From Bacteroidales bacterium (lineage in GTDB: Bacteria > Bacteroidota > Bacteroidia > Bacteroidales > Bacteroidaceae): a stretch of 34,025 bases of DNA. Numbering within the stretch: position 1 is the stretch's first letter; each line of letters starts with the position of its first letter. Shown here one piece after another: positions 1-9,955 of this stretch. The notes under the pieces were generated by a model. That model worked only from the letters and a program-made list of their open reading frames with translations. It was not told the origin of the DNA and searched no databases. A program made the position numbers and the translations under genes. The stretch covers positions 1-34,025 of the forward strand of contig JALFTM010000154.1 in NCBI GenBank assembly GCA_022788345.1, written 5' to 3'.

Positions 1-309
1 GGCACAGATTTGCGACAAATCTCACCAGAAGACATTGTTGCGAATGGCGACACCTTGCATCTGCGTCTGCCTAAAGTGCATCTCCTAAGTCCAAACTTCA
101 TTGACGAAGCGCAAACCAAGGTTTTCCACGAAACAGGCCAATGGGAGGCACAAGAGAAGAAAGCCCTTTACGAAAAAGCCCGACGCCAAATGATGGCCAC
201 ATCGCTCACTCCTGAAAACCTCACATTGGCACAAAAAAACGGAGAAACACAAATGCTTCGCTTCTTTGCTCCTTTCGGGTTTAAGGCAGTACGCATTGAG
301 TGGAAATAA
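1..309 (+). CDS. C-terminal fragment of a DUF4230-like protein, truncated by the window start
   Basis: Frame 1 is open from base 1 (GTDLRQISPEDIVANGDTLHLRLPKVHLLSPNFIDEAQTKVFHETGQWE...) to the stop at 307-309. The sequence resembles the DUF4230 C-terminal region; recognised by eye. Confidence 0.65.
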   Translation, partial: GTDLRQISPEDIVANGDTLHLRLPKVHLLSPNFIDEAQTKVFHETGQWEAQEKKALYEKARRQMMATSLTPENLTLAQKNGETQMLRFFAPFGFKAVRIEWK

Positions 310-347
310 CCTTAACCTCCACGCCACTTCCCTTATTTTCCCCATCT

Positions 348-3300
348 CTATATTCGCCCTTCAAGAAAGTCTTGAGGGGCGATTTCGTAAAAAGCCCCTT
401 GCTCACGGACAAACTGAATAAGTTTGGCGAAAATGGGGTCTTGCTCCAAAAGGGTGGCATCACCAATGAGTACCAAATGTTCTTTAGCGCGAGTCATGGC
501 CACATTCAGCTTTCGGTCGATGAAATAACCATTTTCCTCAAACGTATTGGCCGTAAGGAAATTCAACTGATAGGCTTTACCGATGGTGAAACCATATATA
601 ATAATGTCTCGTTGCGAGCCTTGAAAACGCTCCACAGTATCAATCGTAATGTTGCTCAACTCTGGCGCAATTTCCCTATGACTCAACGCTTTTCGAATCA
701 TAGCAATCTGATTACGATAAGGCACAATCACCCCCACACTACTGCTTGCATTGAATACTTTTCCCTCTTGTTGATACTTCTTCCAAACAGCCTCAACCAT
801 AGCAACAATCAGCTCGGCCTCCACAAGGTTCACCTTATCGTTGGGCGAACGCTGGTGTGTTTTTGGAGCAATGAATGCCAAACGATGGCGGTCAAAAACT
901 GCGGCAACACCCTGTGCTTCCCGTTTTGGCGAGAGCGTTTGCACTTGATGGGGCAAAGGTACAACGCCGAGCTTTCCCTCGTAGAACATCACATTAGGGA
1001 AAGCCGCAATCTGTTCGTGCATACGCCCTTGCTTGGTGAGCATATAGCAATGGCGTTCATCAGTGCCCCAGCGTGCGTAAAGTCGCTCGAAGAGCGAGCG
1101 CCGGCAATCGGTCAGGCCAATTTCTTGGAGCAAAGGGTCAGTAACGATAGAGCTTTGAACATCCTGCGCCACAACGGCAGGCAACTGCTTGTGGTCGCCA
1201 ATAAACACAAAACGGCGCACCGCTACATCATCGCCATTCATGGCCGTAAGAATGCCCATCACCTGCGGCTCTAAGAGTTGGGAAGCTTCATCAATGATGC
1301 CCAAGCTAAAACTTTTTGTGGCGAAGAACGCCATGTTACCATTTAGGGTAGCCGTGGTAGCACAGAAGATGCGAGTATTCGCCATCAAAGCTTTAGCTTC
1401 CTCAGGCGTAGCGCACATTTGCACACGATGCTCAAAAAGAAACTCCTTGGACACTTCCGTGGTGCTTGATTTACCGAGGCGTAGAAAGTCTATGCCCTCT
1501 TCTATCAATTTCTCACAGATTTCGTCCACTGCGCGGTTCGTATAAGCCATCAGCAAGATGGATGCGTCCGCTTCCAAAAGTTCTTCTTTCACCAAAGTGA
1601 GCAGACCATGAGAAGTCTTCCCCGTTCCCGGAGGTCCCAAGATAAGGAAGCAATCCCTCGCCTGCTTTGCCCGACGAACGAGATCAGTGAAAGCTCCATA
1701 ACTGCCTTGCACCTCCAAAGTTTCGTTCACCTGTGGCGCTCGCTGACAAAGCAACAAATTGCGCCGTTCGGCATCTGTTGTCAGCAAAGCATGCAGTCCT
1801 CGGAACAGTGCGCTAAAGGTCGATTCTAAAAAGTCGTGTTCCACCGCCCACGCAAAACCCTTTTCGGCATAGTAGGTAAAGATGCGTGATGAAGTCTGCG
1901 CATAAAGGAACTCCAGCGTCATCGCCTCACTCGTCATTTCTGTGATTATTGCGCGCAACACCATCTCGCCACAGGCATTCGGCACTTCCTCATAAGGATA
2001 GAGAATAACCATGTCGCCTCGCTGGAAATTAGATGCCGTCATCTCCTCTGACTCTGGCAAAGAGAAATGCACCTGTGAAACAATTGCGTTCTCCGCAGAG
2101 AATTGAAGTTGCAAGCCATAATAGATATTGCCAGCCTTTACCTTTTCGTCTAAGGAAGCTTGCCATGTAGTGGCAAAGCCTGCATCGCTCTTCACAGCAT
2201 TGCCCAGCTTTGCGTGCAAAAGCTCTTTTTGAACGAATTGTAGGTAGCGGAGACAATAAGCCCTTGCCAAAGGCGAGGCTTCTCGGACAGGTTGCAACAC
2301 TTGTAAGAGTTTTGGTTCGCACCATTCCTGCCAAAAACGATCACTCACGGCCTTACGGCGGAAATCTTCTGGGCTGAGCTGTTCCAAAAGACCAAATCCT
2401 TCGTTGGCATAAAGATAGTCGCACCAAACAATTTGATTGCGCATTTTAATGCTTTCAAAGAGTAATTCTGGTGCATGCCCTTTGTCCACAACGGGCTGAC
2501 CATACTTGGAGTAGAGAAAGAGCGTTCGGATATCTTTGTTCGGGCGGTTAAAGCCATAGTGCAACAGGGCGCGGTAGAGATTGAGCTGCACGAAATGAGG
2601 CTCTTGTGCCAATGGGCGCATAGGGTTACTACCATAAGCTCCTTTCCCCGATTTCTGCTCAACCACCACACTTTTATCGAGTTGCAGAAAGTCCATGCGC
2701 CCCATCAGTCCTAAGCGTTCAGAGAAAAAAGTTGGCTCAAGCACTACTTGTTCAAGGTCGCAAATGCCATTTTCTTTGAGGGCAGTCAAGCCTGTATGTA
2801 TGTTGTCCCACTGCTCTTCCCCTTCCCGCTCCAATTTGTCACTATCAAGCTCCATCGTTGAGAGTGAGAGCGCATTCGTGTGGAAGAAGTCTTGAAAGCT
2901 TTCCTGCGCAGAGCGATCCTCATGGCGCAGAGCTTCATCCAAGAGTTGGCCTGAGAAGTTACCCAAGACCGTTGCCATGGATCCATTGAAAGGCACTAAA
3001 CGCTGTATCAACTGCAAATAAGGCAGTGCCCCATAAGGTTCAAAACATTGTGCCACACTTGAGATATTGACAAGATAGTCGGGTTCGTAGATGATGAGTT
3101 CGGGATAGACAATGGCTTCCGCCTCTCCTTCGTGTAAACGTGGCCTTATCAAGTTTAACTGGCATCCTTCTGTGAGCAAATCCTTGATATATGAACCATC
3201 GCCCAAGGAGAAATCGTCCATTGCAACGTAGTCTATTTTCAAAACCTCCCCTGTATCTTGTGCTTTGGCATAAATATAATTGACATTCCAATGCTCTACT

Positions 3301-4340
3301 CTGACGCGTAAAACCTCTCCCAAACGGCGAGATCGCGTACGCGAGCGATGGTCTTTCGGCAAGCGCAGCATCAGGTCTTGGGGCACAGGCACATTGCCGT
3401 AAATCAACGCCACATAATTCACTACCGCCCGTAAATAGTAGGGGTAGGCATGGATCAACTCCGTATCGCTCAAACGTTCCAAACGTCGCAACTGTGAGCG
3501 AGCTTCATGCGCTTCTCGCACCAGTTCTTCAGGCGCATCATATTCGTGAAAGAGATGCTCCATCTTCGGGAAGAGACCAGAAAAAAGAATGGTCGTATGA
3601 CGTAATCGCTCTTCGGTAGCACGTTGCAAGGTATCGTAAAGCACTTGGCAGCGTGCTCTTACATCCATTTCCGTAGCAACCATATCGCTCAAGGCGTGGA
3701 AGAAGTCGCCTGCCGTGGCAAGATAAGAGGTATAGTTTTCGAGAAGAACAGGCGGGTTGAGATATTCGTCCAACAAAAAGTTGTCGAGTTGTAGCCGTTT
3801 CTCTATACGGCACACATCTTCATCCGTAAAAGCCACTGGCGTCCCTTTCCATTGCTTCAAGCGCTCGACCAATGTGTCCATCGTTTCCACATCAAGCCAA
3901 GTATGTGTCTCTTTAGATAGGGCTTCCGTACAGAGTTTTACCTGCTGACTGAACACCCATGCGACACGCGCCTTTTGCACAGGCACAGCACTGCCGTGTT
4001 GTTCTTCTATCCAAAGTTTCACCTTTCGATGTAAAGCGCGCAACTGTGCCACTGGTGCACGCCCAAGACGCCCTCCTTTCAAGCTGCGCCCATCTACCAG
4101 CCATTCGCCCCTTTCTGCTCCAACAATCGCGCCTGTTTCATTGCTCCATACCAGTGCCATGACGCCCTTTTGACAAAGCAACAAAGCCCCAACCACAACG
4201 CCTTGAATGCGGTAGTTTCCCACCAGTAACGCTTCCTCCGTAGGAGGCAAAACACTGCGAAGCACTTGGATGGTTTGAGCAAAGGCTTCTTTTTCAAAGC
4301 TGTGGGCATAATTGCCGATGCGATAGCAACGAAGAGACAT
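348..4340 (-). CDS. Large DNA2/Upf1-like SF1 helicase fused to a Cas4-like PD-(D/E)XK nuclease domain
   Basis: 1330-aa ORF. Walker A GPPGTGKTS, Walker B-like LGIIDEASQL, GDHKQLPAVV, VERFQGSQRDIIIYGFT and LNVAMTRAKEHLVLIGD are SF1 helicase motifs. Upstream, GLMGRMDFLQLDKSVVVEQKSGKG followed by QLNLYRALL resembles a Cas4/Dna2 nuclease core. Confidence 0.88.
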   Translation of the reverse strand: MSLRCYRIGNYAHSFEKEAFAQTIQVLRSVLPPTEEALLVGNYRIQGVVVGALLLCQKGVMALVWSNETGAIVGAERGEWLVDGRSLKGGRLGRAPVAQLRALHRKVKLWIEEQHGSAVPVQKARVAWVFSQQVKLCTEALSKETHTWLDVETMDTLVERLKQWKGTPVAFTDEDVCRIEKRLQLDNFLLDEYLNPPVLLENYTSYLATAGDFFHALSDMVATEMDVRARCQVLYDTLQRATEERLRHTTILFSGLFPKMEHLFHEYDAPEELVREAHEARSQLRRLERLSDTELIHAYPYYLRAVVNYVALIYGNVPVPQDLMLRLPKDHRSRTRSRRLGEVLRVRVEHWNVNYIYAKAQDTGEVLKIDYVAMDDFSLGDGSYIKDLLTEGCQLNLIRPRLHEGEAEAIVYPELIIYEPDYLVNISSVAQCFEPYGALPYLQLIQRLVPFNGSMATVLGNFSGQLLDEALRHEDRSAQESFQDFFHTNALSLSTMELDSDKLEREGEEQWDNIHTGLTALKENGICDLEQVVLEPTFFSERLGLMGRMDFLQLDKSVVVEQKSGKGAYGSNPMRPLAQEPHFVQLNLYRALLHYGFNRPNKDIRTLFLYSKYGQPVVDKGHAPELLFESIKMRNQIVWCDYLYANEGFGLLEQLSPEDFRRKAVSDRFWQEWCEPKLLQVLQPVREASPLARAYCLRYLQFVQKELLHAKLGNAVKSDAGFATTWQASLDEKVKAGNIYYGLQLQFSAENAIVSQVHFSLPESEEMTASNFQRGDMVILYPYEEVPNACGEMVLRAIITEMTSEAMTLEFLYAQTSSRIFTYYAEKGFAWAVEHDFLESTFSALFRGLHALLTTDAERRNLLLCQRAPQVNETLEVQGSYGAFTDLVRRAKQARDCFLILGPPGTGKTSHGLLTLVKEELLEADASILLMAYTNRAVDEICEKLIEEGIDFLRLGKSSTTEVSKEFLFEHRVQMCATPEEAKALMANTRIFCATTATLNGNMAFFATKSFSLGIIDEASQLLEPQVMGILTAMNGDDVAVRRFVFIGDHKQLPAVVAQDVQSSIVTDPLLQEIGLTDCRRSLFERLYARWGTDERHCYMLTKQGRMHEQIAAFPNVMFYEGKLGVVPLPHQVQTLSPKREAQGVAAVFDRHRLAFIAPKTHQRSPNDKVNLVEAELIVAMVEAVWKKYQQEGKVFNASSSVGVIVPYRNQIAMIRKALSHREIAPELSNITIDTVERFQGSQRDIIIYGFTIGKAYQLNFLTANTFEENGYFIDRKLNVAMTRAKEHLVLIGDATLLEQDPIFAKLIQFVREQGAFYEIAPQDFLEGRI

Positions 4341-4613
4341 TCTTAAAAGGAGAAAACAATTTGTTATTTTTACAAGGGGAAAACACGGACGAGTGGGGAA
4401 ATCAGTTACGCTCCCAATCTTTACGGATTTTCAACTATACAAAGTTACTATTCCTTATGCAGAAACCCCTATTTCTTGCACAAACATTTTCCGTCCTCTT
4501 CAAGGCAAAACATCCGTGGCAACGCACCAACTAAAGTTTGCCTTTGTTTTCGCCCCCTCTACCACTCTTTACCTTTGCAAAAGCAGCCCCTACACTATCG
4601 GAGACATGAAGCT

Positions 4614-4665
4614 TTTATTTCGAGAGGCGCATGCAGAAATTTCTGTATGCGCCTCTCGAAATAAA
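4614..4665. repeat. 52-bp near-perfect palindrome (26-bp arms, one mismatch, no loop)
   Basis: TTTATTTCGAGAGGCGCATGCAGAAA / TTTCTGTATGCGCCTCTCGAAATAAA. Central AGAAATTTCT; the inner 44 bp match the architecture of the palindrome at 30827-30870. Confidence 0.9.
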
Positions 4666-4773
4666 TCCAAGCCTTGGATTTTTTCCTTGCCCCGCCTCTT
4701 GTTCTCTACACAATGGCGCAAGGCTAATGTATAACTACAACTTGCATCCTATAATTGCGTGATTATCTCAATA

Positions 4774-5547
4774 TCAATTCTGCAATGTTTCGAGCAGTTG
4801 AGCTACTGCTTGCTGTGGATTTTGAGTGCTGTGTAGCAACTCCACGAACTTGCTCCCTACCACTACACCTGAGAGATGTGCATCGGCCACGGAACGTGTG
4901 GCTTTGTTGGAGATGCCAAATCCCACCAAACAAGGCGTAGAGAGCTGGAGCGATGCAATGCGTGAGAAATAAGCCGCTCGTTTGTCGTCAAACGCTTGTT
5001 GTGCCCCCGTCACTGCCGCTGATGAAACAACGTAGATAAAGGCATTGCTCGCTGCATCTATTTGCCGAATGCGCTTCTCGGATGTCTCTGGCGTGATGAG
5101 GTAGATCATTTCTATCCCATAGCGTTCGGCCATAGGGCGATACCAACGTTCAAACTCTTCCAAAGGCAAGTCAGGAATGATGCAGGCATCAATGCCACAT
5201 TGCTGACACTGCGCAAAGAAACGCTCCACGCCATAACGCAACACTGAATTAAAATAGCCCATAATGACCAAAGGGATGTGAATGCGCTGGCGCACATCTT
5301 TGAGTTCCTCAAAGAGACGCACCAAAGTTGTACCACTTTTCAACGCGCGGGATGCCGCTGCTTGTATCACTACCCCATCGGCCACTGGATCGCTGTAAGG
5401 AATGCCTATCTCCACCATGTCTATCCCTCGCTCCTGCAAGGCTTCAAGTGTGGGAATAGTCAAAGAGAGGCTGGGATCGCCAGCACAAAAGTAAACGGAA
5501 AGGATGTCTTTGGATTTCTCTTGGAAGAGTTGGGAAATGCGATTCAT
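4774..5547 (-). CDS. trpA: Tryptophan synthase alpha chain
   Basis: MNRISQLFQEKSKDILSVYFCAGDPSLSLTIPTLEALQERGIDMVEIGIPYSDPVADG is typical TrpA. Last gene of the trp operon; ATGA overlap with trpF. Confidence 0.97.
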   Translation of the reverse strand: MNRISQLFQEKSKDILSVYFCAGDPSLSLTIPTLEALQERGIDMVEIGIPYSDPVADGVVIQAAASRALKSGTTLVRLFEELKDVRQRIHIPLVIMGYFNSVLRYGVERFFAQCQQCGIDACIIPDLPLEEFERWYRPMAERYGIEMIYLITPETSEKRIRQIDAASNAFIYVVSSAAVTGAQQAFDDKRAAYFSRIASLQLSTPCLVGFGISNKATRSVADAHLSGVVVGSKFVELLHSTQNPQQAVAQLLETLQN

Positions 5548-6146
5548 ATCAAACGAAATTGGGAAATGAATTGAGACAAAAGGCGGGCATCCTTGAGACC
5601 TGCCGACAGTTCAAAGCCACTGTTGAGATCTACGCCCTGCCATGAGGGATGAGAGAAATGTTGCAAGTCTGGGAGTGAGTTCAGGGACAATCCTCCTGAA
5701 AGTAAAAAAGGGACGGAGTGTGTGTAGCTTTGGAGCTGTTGCCAGTTGTAAGTCAAACCTGTTCCGCCATACTGCGGGCTGGGAGTATCGAAAAGAAAAT
5801 AATCTACGGCTGTGAGAAAAGGTAGAGTGGCGGTGTCCAAATCACCCATAGCAGGAATGGCCCGTATCACCTTTAATCCTTTTTCTCGCAAAGTGCAACA
5901 GAGCTGTGGCGAGGCTTTATAAAGCTGTACGCCCGTAAGTTGAAAGCTCCTCTGCCGAGCTTGAATGTCTTCCAAGGTGGCATCGACAAACACCCCAATA
6001 CGTTCTCCCGATGGCAAATGGTCGGGAGGAGTTGCTACATAACGAGGCGATTGGGGATGAAAGATGAAACCATACCAATCGGGCTTGGTGGCCTCAACAG
6101 CACGGATATTATCGCTTTGTCGCAGACCACAAACTTTAATAATCAT
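5544..6146 (-). CDS. trpF: Phosphoribosylanthranilate isomerase
   Basis: MIIKVCGLRQSDNIRAVEATKPDWYGFIFHPQSPRYV and LLSGGLSLNSL; position in the trp operon. Confidence 0.95.
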   Translation of the reverse strand: MIIKVCGLRQSDNIRAVEATKPDWYGFIFHPQSPRYVATPPDHLPSGERIGVFVDATLEDIQARQRSFQLTGVQLYKASPQLCCTLREKGLKVIRAIPAMGDLDTATLPFLTAVDYFLFDTPSPQYGGTGLTYNWQQLQSYTHSVPFLLSGGLSLNSLPDLQHFSHPSWQGVDLNSGFELSAGLKDARLLSQFISQFRLI

Positions 6147-6934
6147 AGCGTGGCAGTCATTTTTGCAATATAACGTTGCAAGGCTTCTCCCGGATCTGAC
6201 TCACGCATAAAAGCCTCACCGATGAGAAAACCGCGAAAGCCCACTTGGCGGAGATGTTGTGCTACGCAGGGATTGAGCAGTCCGCTCTCGCTCACGGGAA
6301 GGGCTTCTTTGGGGAGAAGGTCGAAGAGACGCACCGAACGCTCTGCATCGGTTTGGAAAGAATGTAGGTCACGATTGTTGATGCCAACCATATCTACTTC
6401 AGAACAATAGGCCGAAAGTTCTTCCGCTGTGTGTACCTCAAGCAAAACCTCAAGCCCTAAGCCTTTCGCCTCTCGTGCCAAATGTTGTAAGCGTTCGTTG
6501 GACAAAGCAGCAGCAATGAGCAGAATTGCATCTGCTCCCGTGGCACGGGCTTCGAGGAGTTGGTATTCATCTATAATAAATTCTTTGCGGAGCAAAGGCA
6601 GTTCTGTGAGGCTACGGGCACGACGTAGGAAGTCCAATGAGCCACCAAAAAACGCTTCGTCTGTGAGTACACTCAAGGCCGAGGCACCGCCAGCATCATA
6701 AGTAGGCACAATGGTTTCAGGTGTTGCATCTTGGAAAATCCAACCTTTGGAGGGCGATTTACGCTTGAACTCGGCAATGATACCAGAAGCAGAGTTGGCC
6801 AAACTCTTACGCATACTGCGCGGTGCAGGGGCATCAAGGAGTTGACGTTCCAACTCTTTGAGAGGCACCTTTTGACGCTGAAGAGCAACTTCTTGGGCCT
6901 TATGGGTAAGAATACGAGAAAGGATTGTGGACAT
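6143..6934 (-). CDS. trpC: Indole-3-glycerol-phosphate synthase
   Basis: IIAEFKRKSPSKGWI, ALSVLTDEAFFGGSLDFL, LLRKEFIIDEYQL, GINNRDLHSF. Start placed at MSTILSRILTHKAQEV (ATG 6934-6932), 8 bp after the trpD stop, rather than the longer ORF start at 7024. Confidence 0.95.
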   Translation of the reverse strand: MSTILSRILTHKAQEVALQRQKVPLKELERQLLDAPAPRSMRKSLANSASGIIAEFKRKSPSKGWIFQDATPETIVPTYDAGGASALSVLTDEAFFGGSLDFLRRARSLTELPLLRKEFIIDEYQLLEARATGADAILLIAAALSNERLQHLAREAKGLGLEVLLEVHTAEELSAYCSEVDMVGINNRDLHSFQTDAERSVRLFDLLPKEALPVSESGLLNPCVAQHLRQVGFRGFLIGEAFMRESDPGEALQRYIAKMTATL

Positions 6935-6942
6935 AATTGAAA

Positions 6943-7938
6943 TCATTGATTGATAGCAACAAATCGCTGAAAAGCTTGCAAGGCGCGACCACTTTCCAAT
7001 GCGTGGCGAGCAAGATCGAAACAAGCCGAGAGTGAGAGCGCTGGGCGGGCTACTTGAAGACCGAGTGCAGCATTGACAAGCACCACATTGCGTTGTGCCT
7101 CTGTTGCTGTGCCTTGCAACACCGCACTGAAAATCATGGCCGCCTCTTCTTTCGTTGTCCCACCATAGAGTTCGCTCTGCTCATAGAGTGGCAACCCCAA
7201 ATCTACAGGGCGATAGATATGTTCACTATGATTGGACATAACCTTGAAATCGGAGGTAAGAGAGATTTCGTCATAACCATCAACACTTGTCACCGTAGCA
7301 AACTGCACTCCAAGCTTTTGTAGTGCTATCGTATAAAGGCGCATTTGTGCCAAATCGGCCACACCCAAAAGCTGGAACGCAGGACGGGCTGGATTGACCA
7401 AAGGACCAAGAAGATTAAAGATGGTGCGCACCCCTATGGAGCGACGCAAAGGGGCAACGGTGGCCAAGGCTGGATGAAAAAGAGGGGCATGAAGATAGGC
7501 AAAGCCACTCTCCGCAACGCTACGACGGAGCTGTTCAACATCTGTTGTGAAACGTACGCCATGCGATTCGAGTACCGTACTGGCACCGCTCACAGACGAT
7601 GCTGCATGGTTGCCATGCTTTATCACAGGTTGGCCAGCACCAGCAATCACAAAGGCTGCACATGTAGAGATGTTGAACGTGTCCTTGCCATCGCCACCCG
7701 TTCCTACAATATCCAAAGCTTCTATGCCCGGAAAGTCGACTTTCACAGCCTGCTCCAATAAGGCTTCACGGAAACCCAAGAGTTCGTCTGCGGTGATGTC
7801 ACGCATCCGAAAAACAGTGAGCAAAGAAGCTACTTGGACTTCACTGAATTGTCCTGCCGTAATGGCTTGTAGGAGTTCTTTGGCTTCTTCCCGTCCAAGA
7901 TGCTCTTGGCGATAAAGCCGTTCGAGAAAGATTTTCAT
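6943..7938 (-). CDS. trpD: Anthranilate phosphoribosyltransferase
   Basis: DIVGTGGDGKDTFNISTCAAFVIAGAGQPVIKHGNHAASSVSGASTVLE; position in the trp operon. Confidence 0.97.
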   Translation of the reverse strand: MKIFLERLYRQEHLGREEAKELLQAITAGQFSEVQVASLLTVFRMRDITADELLGFREALLEQAVKVDFPGIEALDIVGTGGDGKDTFNISTCAAFVIAGAGQPVIKHGNHAASSVSGASTVLESHGVRFTTDVEQLRRSVAESGFAYLHAPLFHPALATVAPLRRSIGVRTIFNLLGPLVNPARPAFQLLGVADLAQMRLYTIALQKLGVQFATVTSVDGYDEISLTSDFKVMSNHSEHIYRPVDLGLPLYEQSELYGGTTKEEAAMIFSAVLQGTATEAQRNVVLVNAALGLQVARPALSLSACFDLARHALESGRALQAFQRFVAINQ

Positions 7939-7946
7939 AAGATAAG

Positions 7947-8516
7947 TTATGAAGCAGACACAAAGTTATGAATGATGGTGCGTCCTTCAGGCGTCAGCAC
8001 CGACTCAGGATGAAACTGAATGCCATGCACATCCAAAGTGCAGTGGCGCAAACCCATTATGAGACCTTCATCGCTCACACAAGTGATTTCCAAGTCGGTT
8101 GGGAAATCGGCCTTATCTACTACCCAAGAGTGGTAACGCCCAATTAAGAACGTGGTATCGAGACCATTATAAATATAATCGTCAGCAACAATGTGTGCTG
8201 GTGTTTGAACTCCGTGAAACACCTCACTGAGGTTCGTGAGTTTCGCACCGAAAACTTCGCCGATAGCTTGTTCACCCAAACAAACGCCTAAGATGGGTTT
8301 AGAAGGTGCATAAGTGCGAATTACATCATTGAGCAAGCCTGCTTCGCTCGGAATGCCCGGCCCCGGAGAGAGAACCAGTTTATCGTATATCTCCAAATCG
8401 GGCAGAGCAAATTGGTCGTTGCGCAACACATCTACCTTTGCCCCCTCTTCTTCCAAGAGCTGGCGTAAATTGTAGGTAAAAGAATCGTAGTTATCTATTA
8501 AAGCAATCTTTGTCAT
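7947..8516 (-). CDS. trpG: Anthranilate synthase glutamine amidotransferase component
   Basis: MTKIALIDNYDSFTYNLRQLLEEEG, LSPGPGIPSEAG, ILGVCLGEQAIGEVFG, HGIQFHPESVLTPEG. Start placed at the internal ATG 8516-8514. Confidence 0.96.
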   Translation of the reverse strand: MTKIALIDNYDSFTYNLRQLLEEEGAKVDVLRNDQFALPDLEIYDKLVLSPGPGIPSEAGLLNDVIRTYAPSKPILGVCLGEQAIGEVFGAKLTNLSEVFHGVQTPAHIVADDYIYNGLDTTFLIGRYHSWVVDKADFPTDLEITCVSDEGLIMGLRHCTLDVHGIQFHPESVLTPEGRTIIHNFVSAS

Positions 8517-8523
8517 TTCCTTT

Positions 8524-9951
8524 TCATCGTGAAGTGTGAACACTGTGACCATATTGTGCTTCAGTGGCAATAATGGCACGGCGCAGTGCATCCAACTTGT
8601 TGTTAACTTCCTGCAACTCGCTTTCTACATCGCTCTTTGCCACGATACCTGCACCAGCTTGAAACCAAAGTTCGCCATTGCGACTCACAAAACTGCGAAT
8701 AGTGATGGCTTGATTGAGTTCGCCATTCAGCCCTATAAATCCAATACAACCGCCATAAGCCCCTCGGTTATGTGGCTCGTACTCACTGATAAGTTCTAAC
8801 GCACGCACCTTGGGTGCACCACTCAACGTGCCAGCAGGAAAAGTATCTCCCAATAGTTGTATGGGATTGACACCTCTCTGTACCTTCCCGCTCACCCGGC
8901 TGACGAGGTGAACGACATGGCTATAAAATTGAATGTCTTTGTAGAAGTCTACCTGAACAGCCTCACAATTGCGGCTCAAATCGTTGCGGGCCAAATCGAC
9001 AAGCATCGTGTGCTCCGCATTCTCTTTCGGGTCGTTGTGGAGTGCTTCTGCAATCTCCTTGTCCCGACTGCGTTCGGCATGTCGGCGCATCGTGCCTGCA
9101 ATCGGGTCGATGTAAGCGCGCCCTTCTTCTATGCGACAATGGGTTTCGGGCGAAGAACCAAAGATGCGAAAGCCTCCAAAATCGAAATAGAAGAGATAAG
9201 GCGAAGGATTGATGCGCCGCAGTGTGCGATAGAGTTGGAAATCGTCGCCTTCATAGCGTTGTATAAAACGACGAGACAAAACAATTTGAAAAACATCTCC
9301 CCGCAAACAGTGCTGAATGCCTTTGCGTACCAAATGGCGATAGTCCTCGTCCGTTTGAGTAGAAGTTACAGCTCCCACAGCGCGGAAAGGATAGGCCGCC
9401 ATATGGTTCGTAGAGATGGCACGTTCTATTTCGCCCAAACGAAGCGTTTCGCCTGAGGCTTGCAGGCCTATAAGCAACAAATCGTTGTGGTAATCGTTGA
9501 AGACCAAGATGTACTTATAGAAGATGTACATAATGTCTGGCGCGTCGTTCTTGGCCTCTGTGCTGTCTTTGATGGCAACTTTCTCGAAATACCGAATGCC
9601 ATTAAAACCCATATAGCCATAAAGTCCAGCATAGCTACTATGCTCCCCTTTTACCTCAAACTGAGTTGTGAAGTAGGCAAAAGCATCTGCCACGGTGAAA
9701 GCTTCCGTAATTGGGCGCAACTCGGTGTGCCCATCAGGATAGATAAAACGCACTTCGTTGTGCGAGATGCTGATGGAAGCCATAGGCTCAAGACCTATGA
9801 AAGACCGGTTGTTCTCTCCGCTATGATAATCGGAGCTTTCCATCAGCGCACTCTGCGGGAACAGATCACGAATTTTAAGATACGTTCCCACAGGCGTTAT
9901 CAAGTCGCTTGGAATAGTGCGCGAGAGAGCAGTATATTTATAGACGTTCAT
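8524..9951 (-). CDS. trpE: Anthranilate synthase component I
   Basis: RGDVFQIVLSRRF, PSPYLFYFDFGGFRIFGSSPET, DPIAGTMRRH, AGTLSGAPKVRALELI, QAGAGIVAKSDVESE. Start placed at MNVYKYTALSRTIPSD (ATG 9951-9949), just after trpB. Confidence 0.95.
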   Translation of the reverse strand: MNVYKYTALSRTIPSDLITPVGTYLKIRDLFPQSALMESSDYHSGENNRSFIGLEPMASISISHNEVRFIYPDGHTELRPITEAFTVADAFAYFTTQFEVKGEHSSYAGLYGYMGFNGIRYFEKVAIKDSTEAKNDAPDIMYIFYKYILVFNDYHNDLLLIGLQASGETLRLGEIERAISTNHMAAYPFRAVGAVTSTQTDEDYRHLVRKGIQHCLRGDVFQIVLSRRFIQRYEGDDFQLYRTLRRINPSPYLFYFDFGGFRIFGSSPETHCRIEEGRAYIDPIAGTMRRHAERSRDKEIAEALHNDPKENAEHTMLVDLARNDLSRNCEAVQVDFYKDIQFYSHVVHLVSRVSGKVQRGVNPIQLLGDTFPAGTLSGAPKVRALELISEYEPHNRGAYGGCIGFIGLNGELNQAITIRSFVSRNGELWFQAGAGIVAKSDVESELQEVNNKLDALRRAIIATEAQYGHSVHTSR

Positions 9952-9955
9952 CGCT

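Noticed and set aside
300-1274. 324-aa plus-strand ORF
   Set aside because: Fully antisense to the C-terminal helicase domain of the 348-4340 CDS, which carries clear motifs; low-quality protein composition.
4393-4734. 113-aa ORF around the 4.6-kb palindrome
   Set aside because: Reads through the palindrome and has no domain or coding-like composition.
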